In this document: piece by piece, positions 1 through 7,588 of the stretch
Position numbering within the stretch: position 1 is the stretch's first letter
How the letters are laid out: each line of letters opens with the position of its first letter
IMG/VR virus record: IMGVR_UViG_3300042691_021030
Coordinates: 1-30,000 of that record
From: a virus
DNA length: 30,000 nt
Strand: one strand, 5' to 3'
Made by a program: the position numbers and the translations under genes
The notes under the pieces: generated by a model
Told to the model about the DNA's origin: nothing
The model's database searches: none
Seen by the model: only the letters and a program-made list of their open reading frames with translations

Positions 1-2
1 GC

Positions 3-2213
3 ATCGCTATCATCTGCGGAGCTGTCTCCTGTAACCTCGAGGTCATCGATGTGGATTGCAAATACGGCATCAACTTCGACCATTACATTGAGAGAATAAT
101 GGAGGCAAACCGCGAGCTGTTGAGCCGCCTATTAATCATCGAGACTAAGTCAAAGGGATATCATATTTATTACCGATGTGAATGCATTGAGGGCAACCAA
201 AAGCTCGCAGAGCGACCAGCAACAGATGATGAGCTCAATGACAATCCAAATGTCAAGCAATGCGTTTTGATTGAGACGCGAGGCGAGGGTGGGTATGTCA
301 TTGCTCCTCCAACTGCCGGGTACAACCCCATTCAAAAAAATGAGATACCTCTCATTACCATTGATGAGCGTGACACTTTGCTCAGTATCGCGCGCAGTTT
401 CAATCAGATAGTTGAGCAAATCAAACAGCCGACCATACCCCACAACAATGACAAGCTCACAGTTTGGGATGACTACAACAAACGCGGTGATGTGGTTGCG
501 CTATTGGAGAAACATGGTTGGCGCAAAGTCAATGAGTATGACAACAAAACATATTTCCTCAGACCGGGCAACACTACCAGTGCATCCTCTGCTGTGCTGT
601 TCAATGACAGCAGAATATTTTATGTACACACAACATCCTCCATATTCGAAACAAAGGGATACAATCCATTTGGAGTGTACACCATGCTTGAGTGCAAAGG
701 TGACTACAAAAAGGCAGCGCGTGAGCTCAGCGACATATACGGTGTAAAGAATGACAATGGATGGTTTTGGACATACACCAAATCGGGAGCTGTGCAAATA
801 TCAAAATACAACCTGCAACAATGGCTATACTCAAACCATTATCAATTGTATTTTCATGACTCAAAATCAGGTGTGTACAGGCTCATCCATGTCGACAACA
901 AAGTAGTGCGCGAGGTGTATGCTGAGGACTTAAAAAAGTACATCAAAACAAAGCTCATCGATGCCGGTCATTATGATGTCATGGAGTCAATCATTAGGCA
1001 CACCAACAGCATTTTCAATGACTCATTCTTTGAGTACATCGACCGCTCAGACATAAAGATACTGCGCGACAAAGCAGACACATGCTATTTCCCATTCAGC
1101 AATGGCATTGTTGTCACCAACAAAGACAAAGTCAACATCATCAAATACGGCAGCATAAATGAGGCAATATGGAGCACACAGATCATTGACTTTGACATTT
1201 ACATCAATGACCAGTTTGAGCCTAAAATGTCAAAGTATTACGAGTTTATTGAGAAAATCAACGGTGATGATCCTGAGCGCATTGAGTATGCAATGACACT
1301 CATCGGCTATGTCCTACACTCTTACAAAGATCCATCGAAGCCATTTGCACCAATACTCGCAGAGGAGACGGATGATGAGGCAAAGGGAGGAGGTACCGGT
1401 AAAGGGATATTTTTTCAGGCCATCAGCAAGCTCATACCAACAGTGCGCATTGATGGCAAAAACTTTAAGCCGGACAAAACATTTGCATTTCAGCGCGTGA
1501 GCTTAGGTACAAAATTGGTTGTCATTGAGGACTGCCCTAAAAATGTGGACTTTGAGAAGTACTACCCAACCATTACTGAGGGTATGACCATTGAGAAGAA
1601 AAACAAAGATGAGCTGTTTTTGACCTATTCAGAGAGTCCAAAGATTGCATTTACAACAAACTACTCCATCGCTAACAACGCAGAGCACGCAAAGCGCAGG
1701 CAGAAGGTATTGGAGTTTGCTCCATTTTTCTCGAGTCAGCGCACACCATTGGATCACTTTGGGCACAAATTATTTGATGACTGGGACAATGATGAGTGGC
1801 AAAAGTTTTACAATCTGATGTTTTACTGCGTTAAATTGTATCTTGACAAAGGTGTCAAGTCAATGCACAACAGCGACAAATTGAGGAAAAAACAAATCAA
1901 ACAGCAATTTGGGGAGGACTTTTTGGAGTATTTGACCGACCTCATAGAGCATCAGGGAGAGTGGAAATTCATGACTGATGAGTGGAAAAATTATCTGCAA
2001 AGGTATGAGCTGGACAAAAAAGAGTACTCCCTCAAACGATTTAAAAAGGGTTTAGAAATCGGTAGTAAGATTATGGAAATCAATTTTATCGATCGTAAAA
2101 ATCAGCAAAACAATGGTTTGAAGGAGTTTAAGATAGGGAAAAATATTGATACGTGGAAGCCAATGGAGACGGAAAGTATCGATTTGAGTGATGGAAATAC
2201 CGATTTATTTTAA
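3..2213 (+). CDS. Primase-polymerase / superfamily 3-type helicase, 5' partial
   Basis: Replication protein predicted to make primers and unwind phage DNA. The frame is open to the left edge, so the true start lies outside the window. The GTG at 51 is unlikely as start because it falls inside a VIDVD segment (45-59) that looks like the catalytic hhhDhD motif of archaeo-eukaryotic primases. The TRGEGGYVIAPP segment (about 273-312) also fits the primase-polymerase domain. A helicase domain follows: a Walker A-like GGGTGKG (about 1387-1407), a Walker B-like VVIEDC (about 1519-1536), and a sensor-like KIAFTTN (about 1639-1659), as in D5-type phage helicases. The C-terminal tail is charged. It is followed by a 121-base AT-rich gap with repeated AGTATCRAT sites. 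The domain reading is strong; coupling to a specific polymerase is not visible here. Confidence 0.9.
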   Translation: MAIICGAVSCNLEVIDVDCKYGINFDHYIERIMEANRELLSRLLIIETKSKGYHIYYRCECIEGNQKLAERPATDDELNDNPNVKQCVLIETRGEGGYVIAPPTAGYNPIQKNEIPLITIDERDTLLSIARSFNQIVEQIKQPTIPHNNDKLTVWDDYNKRGDVVALLEKHGWRKVNEYDNKTYFLRPGNTTSASSAVLFNDSRIFYVHTTSSIFETKGYNPFGVYTMLECKGDYKKAARELSDIYGVKNDNGWFWTYTKSGAVQISKYNLQQWLYSNHYQLYFHDSKSGVYRLIHVDNKVVREVYAEDLKKYIKTKLIDAGHYDVMESIIRHTNSIFNDSFFEYIDRSDIKILRDKADTCYFPFSNGIVVTNKDKVNIIKYGSINEAIWSTQIIDFDIYINDQFEPKMSKYYEFIEKINGDDPERIEYAMTLIGYVLHSYKDPSKPFAPILAEETDDEAKGGGTGKGIFFQAISKLIPTVRIDGKNFKPDKTFAFQRVSLGTKLVVIEDCPKNVDFEKYYPTITEGMTIEKKNKDELFLTYSESPKIAFTTNYSIANNAEHAKRRQKVLEFAPFFSSQRTPLDHFGHKLFDDWDNDEWQKFYNLMFYCVKLYLDKGVKSMHNSDKLRKKQIKQQFGEDFLEYLTDLIEHQGEWKFMTDEWKNYLQRYELDKKEYSLKRFKKGLEIGSKIMEINFIDRKNQQNNGLKEFKIGKNIDTWKPMETESIDLSDGNTDLF

Positions 2214-2277
2214 ATCAATCCGTTGTAATCAATTGATACTCAATGCGAAAATTAAATTTAGTATCAATAGTATCGAT
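2175..2277. promoter_or_regulatory. Cluster of AGTATCRAT sites, possible operator
   Basis: Four copies of a 9-base motif lie at the end of the primase gene and in the gap after it: AGTATCGAT at 2175-2183, its inverted form ATTGATACT at 2232-2240, AGTATCAAT at 2260-2268 and AGTATCGAT at 2269-2277. The second and third form a perfect 9-base inverted repeat with a 19-base spacer; the third and fourth are direct tandem copies. Such an arrangement could bind a regulator controlling the genes from 2335, or form an RNA stem. No good Bacteroidota promoter was recognised in the gap. The pattern is seen directly; the regulatory role is inference. Confidence 0.4.
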
Positions 2278-2334
2278 TATTTATAATTATTTAACTAAAG
2301 TAATAAAATATAATAAATAATAAAGAGTAAGAAA

Positions 2335-2697
2335 ATGGCAAAAATCGATAAAATCAATCCGAAGTGGTTTGGAAAGTCAATTTACCGATACCATTTGAGG
2401 AGCTCAGAGAGTAAATACAGTTATCGGTTTGTTTCAACCGAAATAACACCAATTCAAGCCATTGAGATCATGAGGGATCACATCCCTCCTAATGGAGCTT
2501 ATCGGTTATTTTGTAACGGTGAACAGATTTACAACTACTCAGCACGCAAAAATCCCGGTGTGAAAAATAAAAAAACTGGGGACACTTGGAAAAATATTGT
2601 TGAATTTTGTATTGACAACGGATATACACGAAAAAAAGCACAGGAAGTCATAAGACGCAAAACAGATATTTATGAGTACATATATTTTGACAATTGA
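2335..2697 (+). CDS. Hypothetical phage protein, 120 aa
   Basis: I do not recognise this family. The protein is small, basic and rich in Tyr, Lys and Arg, with no membrane segment or signal peptide. Residues 80-112, including TWKNIVEFCIDNGYTRKKAQEVIRRKT, look like a short helical unit that could be a helix-turn-helix, hinting at nucleic-acid binding. The ATG at 2335 follows an AT-rich leader with AAAGAGTAAGAAA just upstream and is the first start after the primase. Its end overlaps a possible 41-residue gene in another frame. Its position between the primase and a sigma-like protein suggests a replication or regulatory accessory. That role is inferred from position only. Confidence 0.65.
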   Translation: MAKIDKINPKWFGKSIYRYHLRSSESKYSYRFVSTEITPIQAIEIMRDHIPPNGAYRLFCNGEQIYNYSARKNPGVKNKKTGDTWKNIVEFCIDNGYTRKKAQEVIRRKTDIYEYIYFDN

Positions 2698-2797
2698 GGT
2701 GGCAGTGGATGCCGATGACATTTTACAAGCAATTAAAATGGGAGAAAAAATATCTGAGGAAAACAATGGAAATCTCAAAAATATTGTTGAAATTTGA
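2672..2797 (+). CDS. Small hypothetical protein, 41 aa
   Basis: This short frame starts at an ATG inside the end of the preceding gene (26-base overlap) and stops just before the ATG of the sigma-like gene. The product begins MSTYILTIEVAVDADDILQA and continues as an acidic amphipathic helix. That pattern, a short beta strand followed by alternating acidic and hydrophobic residues, is common in tiny phage proteins of unknown function. Tight packing between neighbours supports it, but the length is too short to be certain. An internal GTG at 2705 is an alternative start. Confidence 0.45.
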   Translation: MSTYILTIEVAVDADDILQAIKMGEKISEENNGNLKNIVEI

Positions 2798-2802
2798 TAT
2801 TA

Positions 2803-3291
2803 ATGCGAAACGATATCATCAGTGAGCTGTACCAGTCCAAAGAGGTCAACGAGTTGATATCGAAAATCCGTCCGGTAGAATTACAGGATGATTTAAAACA
2901 ATATGCATTTGCTGTACTACTGGAGAAGCCTGAGGCATTTATCATCGATTTACACAATAAAAAACAGCTGAGGTATTTTCTTGTAAAAATTATCACGAAT
3001 AGTGTTTTTACAAACCGCTCAGGTTTTATGACACTTCATAAACTTACAAAGGATTTAGATGTTGATTGCATTAGTGATGTTGAGAATGAGTCAAGTAATT
3101 ATCATGATTTACTTGACAGCTGCAATACTGAGATTAAAAATGTGTACTGGTACAATGCTGAGCTTTTGAATTTATATGCTCAACATGGATCATATCGCAA
3201 AGTGAGTGAGGTCACAAACATACCAGTCAAGTCAGTGTACAATGCAATCAAAAAGGCAAAAGAAACAATAAAGCAAAAAATATGGAAATAA
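2803..3291 (+). CDS. Sigma factor-like helix-turn-helix protein
   Basis: Predicted DNA-binding protein of 162 residues resembling phage proteins related to sigma-70 factors. The C-terminal 40 residues contain YAQHGSYRKVSEVTNIPVKS followed by VYNAIKKAKETIKQ, a helix-turn-helix like sigma region 4. The N-terminal two thirds are helical and acidic and could be a reduced region 2. The ATG at 2803 is preferred over an in-frame TTG at 2794, which would overlap the small upstream gene. It overlaps the next gene by 10 bases. It could steer host RNA polymerase to late promoters or act in packaging regulation. The helix-turn-helix is clear; the sigma assignment is a family-level guess. Confidence 0.65.
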   Translation: MRNDIISELYQSKEVNELISKIRPVELQDDLKQYAFAVLLEKPEAFIIDLHNKKQLRYFLVKIITNSVFTNRSGFMTLHKLTKDLDVDCISDVENESSNYHDLLDSCNTEIKNVYWYNAELLNLYAQHGSYRKVSEVTNIPVKSVYNAIKKAKETIKQKIWK

Positions 3292-3506
3292 TCTACGCGG
3301 TATGCTTAGCATACATTTGGGTAAATGTTTTACTCGTACCCTATCGGTTTAAACAAGTGTTTAATTTCAAACCAATGAATTGTACAACGTGCTTGAGCGG
3401 TTGGCTCACACTTGCATTTGTTGGGTTTAAATGGGAGGTACTTCCAATGATGGCGGTTGCAATGGTACTCCAAATATTATTGGATGGTTTAATTCGCAAA
3501 CTATGA
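3282..3506 (+). CDS. Small membrane protein with CxxC motif
   Basis: A 74-residue protein with an N-terminal hydrophobic segment (about residues 4-20), a middle CTTC motif followed by a second hydrophobic stretch (about 37-48), and a third (about 53-70). This predicts an inner-membrane protein with two or three spans. The CxxC could bind metal or be redox active, but nothing decides this. It overlaps the gene before by 10 bases and the glycosyltransferase after by an ATGA junction. That coupling suggests coexpression, and perhaps cooperation in a membrane-linked glycosylation step. Function is not recognised. Confidence 0.7.
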   Translation: MEIIYAVCLAYIWVNVLLVPYRFKQVFNFKPMNCTTCLSGWLTLAFVGFKWEVLPMMAVAMVLQILLDGLIRKL

Positions 3507-4531
3507 TGAGGATAATCGGTTTAGTCAATCAGAAGTCAGCACCTGATTATCACAGGGTGTATACTCCTCTAATGAATATGGAGGCTGATGTATTCATTAC
3601 CAACAAACTAACTGAGGAGCATTTGGAGAAGGGATGTGATGTGTTGGTTGTCAACCGGTTTGCGTTTTACAATCCTGCGGATGATATTTATGCATGGCGT
3701 GACAAATATGGTTTCAAGCTCGTTATTGATATTGATGACTTCTGGATATTGGAGGCAGGGCATATACTCGCACCATACTGGGAGGTTAACAATGTTTCCA
3801 ATGTTATCATTGACAACATGATCAGGGCGGACATTGTCACGTGTACTCATTGGAGGTTGGCAGAGCACATATCAGTGTACAACAAAAATGTGTACATACT
3901 ACCCAACGCTATACCAATGGGATTTGAGCAGTACAATATTGACCGCATATACTCAGACAAAGTGAGGTTGATGTGGCAGGGATCAATCACGCACATTGAT
4001 GATGTTGCAATACTTCGCAATCCAATGAAGCGCATATCAGGTGACAGTCACCTGTCCAAAAAAATACAAACTGTGTTTGGAGGGTATGTGCCAAAGATGG
4101 ATGACTGCGATCACATGCTGTCATCATTTACCTGTGGGTTAAAATTGGATACAAAGATATTCAATGCGATGTCCTCATTTGATTATTTCCAAATTTACAA
4201 TCATGCCGATGTTTGCATGATTCCATTGGTTGAGAATAGGTTTAACAAACACAAATCAAACCTCAAAATATTGGAGGCAGCTGCGGCAGGTTTGCCGGTC
4301 ATTGTCAGCCATGTTGATCCTTATCTCGATTTTCCTGAGCATTGTGTGTACTATGTCAAAAAGCAATCGGACTGGTACAATGGGGTGAAGTACATGACAT
4401 CCATCGACATGACACGCGACATATTTGCAAAAAATTTATCTGAGTATTGCGAGTCACAATACAACTTTAAAAAGATTAATAACCAAAGAGCTGATATTTA
4501 TGCAGGAAAACAACAGGGCATTTTTGGATAG
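3503..4531 (+). CDS. GT-B fold glycosyltransferase (GT1/GT4-like)
   Basis: A 342-residue protein expected to move a sugar from a nucleotide-sugar donor. The C-terminal half has the GT4-type donor-site signature KSNLKILEAAAAGLPVIVS (about 4255-4311), with the conserved glutamate before the small-residue run, and an earlier VYILPNAIP segment (about 3892-3918) typical of the domain linker. The N-terminal half contains LVIDIDDFW and a TCTHW segment consistent with the acceptor domain. The start at 3503 is chosen because ATG overlaps the upstream TGA as ATGA; an upstream in-frame start would run through the previous gene. The acceptor could be a virion protein, phage DNA or a host surface glycan; sequence alone does not decide. 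Confidence 0.85.
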   Translation: MMRIIGLVNQKSAPDYHRVYTPLMNMEADVFITNKLTEEHLEKGCDVLVVNRFAFYNPADDIYAWRDKYGFKLVIDIDDFWILEAGHILAPYWEVNNVSNVIIDNMIRADIVTCTHWRLAEHISVYNKNVYILPNAIPMGFEQYNIDRIYSDKVRLMWQGSITHIDDVAILRNPMKRISGDSHLSKKIQTVFGGYVPKMDDCDHMLSSFTCGLKLDTKIFNAMSSFDYFQIYNHADVCMIPLVENRFNKHKSNLKILEAAAAGLPVIVSHVDPYLDFPEHCVYYVKKQSDWYNGVKYMTSIDMTRDIFAKNLSEYCESQYNFKKINNQRADIYAGKQQGIFG

Positions 4532-4808
4532 TCAAAGAGGCCACTACATCACATTGACACAGGCAGGCTTTATTCAAAACCTGACCAATGACATCAGGCA
4601 ACAATTTGTGAACGTGATCCGGGAGGAGTTCAATCCGGGTTACCTGTGCTGCTTGCATTGTCAGGCGGATGTGGCTGAGATGATCAGGTTTGCCTATACA
4701 CAATACGATTTAAAACTGGAGCAATATGGAAAGGAGCAAAACACAGCTGAAAGTTCTGATGATAGCGGACGAGCTGGAAAAACTGCAAAAAGAAAACGTA
4801 AAATATAA
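4500..4808 (+). CDS. Hypothetical protein with CLHC motif, 102 aa
   Basis: Begins at the ATG at 4500, overlapping the glycosyltransferase end by 32 bases, and overlaps the small terminase start by 83 bases. The central part contains YLCCLHCQADVAEMIRFAYT. A paired-cysteine helix of this form appears in small proteins next to terminase genes in Bacteroidota phages, from memory of the families. The C-terminal 30 residues are polar and end in a basic KTAKRKRKI tail, which might bind DNA or simply be frame-constrained by the overlap. Function is unknown. An in-frame start at 4425 would overlap even further and is not favoured. Confidence 0.65.
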   Translation: MQENNRAFLDSQRGHYITLTQAGFIQNLTNDIRQQFVNVIREEFNPGYLCCLHCQADVAEMIRFAYTQYDLKLEQYGKEQNTAESSDDSGRAGKTAKRKRKI

Positions 4809-5196
4809 AGATAGCGACATTTGGCAAAAAATGGCGTTAGCTCCTCGAACGTATCAACGCCTAAAATCAAAAGCCCTCGCAGAGCTACAGAAACGCGCCA
4901 AAATTCGCGAAACGGCGTTAAATAGTACTATCACCCTCGAAACCATAGAGAAGGCGAAAAACGGGCTAAAAACAACCTTAGAATTGGAGGAGCAATTATG
5001 CCGCATTGCGATGGGTGATATTGATGTGACAGAAACAACGTTGACACCGGATGGAATGATTGACCATCAGCGCAAACCATCCCCATCCGAAATGACGGCA
5101 GCCATCAGGGAGCTGCTCAAACTTAGGGGTGCTTATGCGCCTGAGAAAATCGACCATCAAATCAGCCAATATCAAGTGACATTAAATCTAAAATAA
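4726..5196 (+). CDS. Terminase small subunit-like protein
   Basis: A 156-residue, mostly helical and charged protein expected to recognise phage DNA and recruit the large terminase. The N-terminal part (about residues 10-60) can form a helix-turn-helix region including DSDIWQKMALAPRTYQRLK. The second half carries a beta segment (DVTETTLTPDGMIDHQRKPS) and a helix, EMTAAIRELLKLRGAYAPEK, a pattern typical of small terminases in Bacteroidota phages. It lies in the packaging module but is separated from the large subunit by two sugar/methyl-transfer genes. It abuts the next gene directly (TAA then ATG). Family assignment is by pattern rather than a diagnostic motif. Confidence 0.7.
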   Translation: MERSKTQLKVLMIADELEKLQKENVKYKDSDIWQKMALAPRTYQRLKSKALAELQKRAKIRETALNSTITLETIEKAKNGLKTTLELEEQLCRIAMGDIDVTETTLTPDGMIDHQRKPSPSEMTAAIRELLKLRGAYAPEKIDHQISQYQVTLNLK

Positions 5197-5877
5197 ATGA
5201 ATAAGTTTATCCATTCAGGCGCAACCGGTGACCTCATCTTCTCACTGCCAACCATCAGGACGATGGGAGGAGGAGATTTGTACATCACCAATTTTGACAA
5301 GCAACGCTCAGAGTCAATCAAAAAGCTGATTGAGTTACAACCGTACATCCACAATGTTGTGGTCACTGATCATCCGCCTGAGGGCATTGACCTAAATTTG
5401 TTCAGGCAGCATGCAGGGCACCATTCCAATTTGGTTGAGGCGCATTTCAAAGGTCAGGGCATCCCCATTGATGAGACATGGAGGGATGGATGGCTGACAC
5501 TACCTGAGCCAAACTTTCAATTGTTTCCCGGCAAAAAGTACAGCGTCATCAACCGAACAACTAATTATGCCGATCCAAACTTCGACTGGGCAAAGGAGGT
5601 TGAGTATTTGTTGACCATATCAGATAAGGTGTATTTTTTGGGGTATGTAAAGGAGTGGCAGTTGTTCAATAACACATTCGGCACAAATGTCGAGTTTGCC
5701 GATTTGGATTTCAAGCATGGCGCATACCTGATTAAAAATGCGGTTATGTTTACAGGGTGTTATTCTGCATGGTCAACCATTGCGATGGGGTTGGGGTTGA
5801 CATACCGACTCGAGCAAGCTCCCGGACACACATGCTCATCATTATTAATGGAAAGAGAAACAATTGTAAATGTATAG
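5197..5877 (+). CDS. GT9-like glycosyltransferase (heptosyltransferase-like)
   Basis: A 226-residue protein resembling a compact GT9 enzyme. It opens with a GATGDLIFSLPTIRTMGGGD segment (residues 8-27) like the N-terminal Gly-Asp loop of ADP-heptose:LPS heptosyltransferases. It ends with a MFTGCYSAWSTIAMGLGLTY region (about 184-203) equivalent to the GT9 donor-binding segment that precedes a small-residue helix. It is shorter than cellular heptosyltransferases (usually over 300 residues), so one domain is reduced. The ATG directly follows the stop of the small terminase, and the end overlaps the methyltransferase by 8 bases. It probably acts with the neighbouring GT-B enzyme and methyltransferase; substrate unknown. 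Confidence 0.7.
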   Translation: MNKFIHSGATGDLIFSLPTIRTMGGGDLYITNFDKQRSESIKKLIELQPYIHNVVVTDHPPEGIDLNLFRQHAGHHSNLVEAHFKGQGIPIDETWRDGWLTLPEPNFQLFPGKKYSVINRTTNYADPNFDWAKEVEYLLTISDKVYFLGYVKEWQLFNNTFGTNVEFADLDFKHGAYLIKNAVMFTGCYSAWSTIAMGLGLTYRLEQAPGHTCSSLLMERETIVNV

Positions 5878-6385
5878 TCAAGCGAAACAGGATGATTTTG
5901 TGCTTCACATGATGGGGGGCAAAATCGGTGATTATTTGGAAATAGGTGCATCGCATCCTATTAATATCAATAACACATATCTATTGGAGCAACACGGATG
6001 GACAGGGTTGAGCATTGATATTGATGATTGTTGCAAAGATATTTGGGCAGAGAAACGAAAGAATCCTTTAATTATTGCAGACGCATTAACATTTAATTAC
6101 CCACATAAAGAGCGCATTGATTATTTACAGATTGATGTCGAGCCATCAGAAACAAATTTCAAAGCATTGCTGCAAGTTCTAAAAAGCAAAACAAGATTTT
6201 CAATAATTACGTATGAAACAGATGCGTATCTTGATGACAGCTTTGTGCAGCCCAGCCGACAAATACTGCAAAGTCATGGGTACAAATTGATATATCCCGA
6301 TGTGCTTTGTGAGTTTGGCGCATTTGAGGACTGGTACATTGATACATCAGTTATTGATATAGATTTATTCAAAACATTCAATTGA
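5870..6385 (+). CDS. FkbM-like SAM-dependent methyltransferase
   Basis: A 171-residue protein with the hallmarks of an FkbM-type methyltransferase. It starts YSQAKQDDFVL, then has GDYLEIGASHPININNTYLL (residues 20-39), matching the SAM-binding motif I. WTGLSIDID (44-52) holds the acidic residue expected to bind the SAM ribose. IDYLQIDVEP (about 83-92) matches the later acidic strand. FkbM enzymes often O-methylate sugars, which fits placement directly after two glycosyltransferases: a methyl cap on a transferred glycan is a reasonable guess. The Glu codons include more GAA than in the neighbouring large terminase. The stop overlaps the TTG start of that gene. Confidence 0.8.
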   Translation: MYSQAKQDDFVLHMMGGKIGDYLEIGASHPININNTYLLEQHGWTGLSIDIDDCCKDIWAEKRKNPLIIADALTFNYPHKERIDYLQIDVEPSETNFKALLQVLKSKTRFSIITYETDAYLDDSFVQPSRQILQSHGYKLIYPDVLCEFGAFEDWYIDTSVIDIDLFKTFN

Positions 6386-7572
6386 AAAAAATAGCATATA
6401 CCCGGCCATTCATTTACAACTACCAGCGCGCCATCTTAGACAGCGATGCGAGGTTTACCGTCACTGAGGCATCCACAAAGGTTGGCAAAACAGCCAGCCA
6501 TATCATTTGGCTGTTTGAGCAGGCATTGACACTTAAAGAGAATCAATCAGTATGGTGGGTGGCACCAGTGTACAGTCAGGCAGAGATAGCATTCAACAGG
6601 ATGAGGGCACAGGTCAGCGACAAAGGATTTTTCAAAGCCAATGAGACAAAGCTCAAATTGACGCTACCAACAGGATCACACATCCAGTTTAAGTCAGCAG
6701 AGAAGCCGGACAACCTGTATGGCGATGATGTGTATGCTGCGGTGTTTGATGAGTTTACCAGAGCACGTGAGGAGTCATGGTATGCATTGAGGTCAACGCT
6801 CACAGCTACCAATGGCAAATGCAAGTTTATCGGTAACGTAAAGGGCAAAAAGAATTGGGGGTATAGGATGGCACAAAAGGCAAAGTCAGGTGAGCCAAAC
6901 TTTGCACACTTTAAAATAACGGCATACGATGCAGCAGCTGAGGGGCTGTTGACAATGGATGAGATTGAGCAGGCCAAACGTGATTTGCCTGAGGCGGTGT
7001 TTAAGGAGCTGTATTTGGCGGAGGCGGCTGAGGATGGCAGCAATCCATTCGGGTTGGCATACATCAACCAATGCACATATCCCATCAGCACACTGCCGGC
7101 TGTTTGCTTTGGTGTGGATTTGGCAAAGTCGAGTGACTGGACTGTAATCATCGGACTCGACAAAAATGGAGCGGTGTGTCATGTGGATCGCTTCCAAAAG
7201 GATTGGCGGCAGACAACGCGCACCATCCTCGATTTGCCGATGGCTCAGATAGCCATTGACTCCACAGGTGTTGGTGATCCGATAGCTGAGGACATTGCCC
7301 GGATACGTGATGTGGAGATGTTCAAATTTACGAGCAACAGCAAACAACAAATCATGGAGGGGTTGGCATTAGCAATACAACAGCGGCTCATCCAATTCCC
7401 TGAGGGACACATCAAAGATGAGCTCGAGCAGTTTGAGTTTGAGTTCACGCGTACTGGGGTGAAGTACTCTGCGCCTGCCGGGTTGCATGATGACTGTGTT
7501 TGCTCGCTGGCATTGGCATGGCATAAGTACAGGAACGGCGCGAGGGGATCAGGGCATTACGCAATAATATAG
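6382..7572 (+). CDS. terL: Terminase large subunit
   Basis: The packaging motor: an ATPase that pumps DNA into the prohead and a nuclease that cuts the concatemer. In 396 residues the ATPase shows Walker A ASTKVGKT (30-37) and Walker B YAAVFDEF (118-125, D123/E124). The RNase H-like nuclease has acidic residues in CFGVDLAKSSDW (D246), AIDSTGVGDP (D293) and GLHDDC (D370/D371). Length is near the shorter end for the family. The start is TTG at 6382, overlapping the previous TGA; there is no in-frame ATG before the Walker A motif, and an in-frame TGA lies at 6355, so the unusual start is well supported. Every Glu codon I checked in this gene is GAG. Confidence 0.95.
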   Translation: MKKIAYTRPFIYNYQRAILDSDARFTVTEASTKVGKTASHIIWLFEQALTLKENQSVWWVAPVYSQAEIAFNRMRAQVSDKGFFKANETKLKLTLPTGSHIQFKSAEKPDNLYGDDVYAAVFDEFTRAREESWYALRSTLTATNGKCKFIGNVKGKKNWGYRMAQKAKSGEPNFAHFKITAYDAAAEGLLTMDEIEQAKRDLPEAVFKELYLAEAAEDGSNPFGLAYINQCTYPISTLPAVCFGVDLAKSSDWTVIIGLDKNGAVCHVDRFQKDWRQTTRTILDLPMAQIAIDSTGVGDPIAEDIARIRDVEMFKFTSNSKQQIMEGLALAIQQRLIQFPEGHIKDELEQFEFEFTRTGVKYSAPAGLHDDCVCSLALAWHKYRNGARGSGHYAII

Positions 7573-7588
7573 AAACAAATCAGTAAAA

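Noticed and set aside
3310-3325. TACATTTG resembling a -7 element in the membrane protein gene
   Set aside because: There is no TTTG at the right distance upstream and the site is within a coding region.
3431-3502. Longer N-terminus for the GT-B glycosyltransferase
   Set aside because: It would overlap the membrane protein gene by 76 bases; the ATGA junction at 3503 is a better start.
6576-7350. Long open frames on the - strand inside the large terminase
   Set aside because: They lie wholly opposite strong terminase motifs, have no family-like motifs, and probably arise from the codon bias of the + strand gene.
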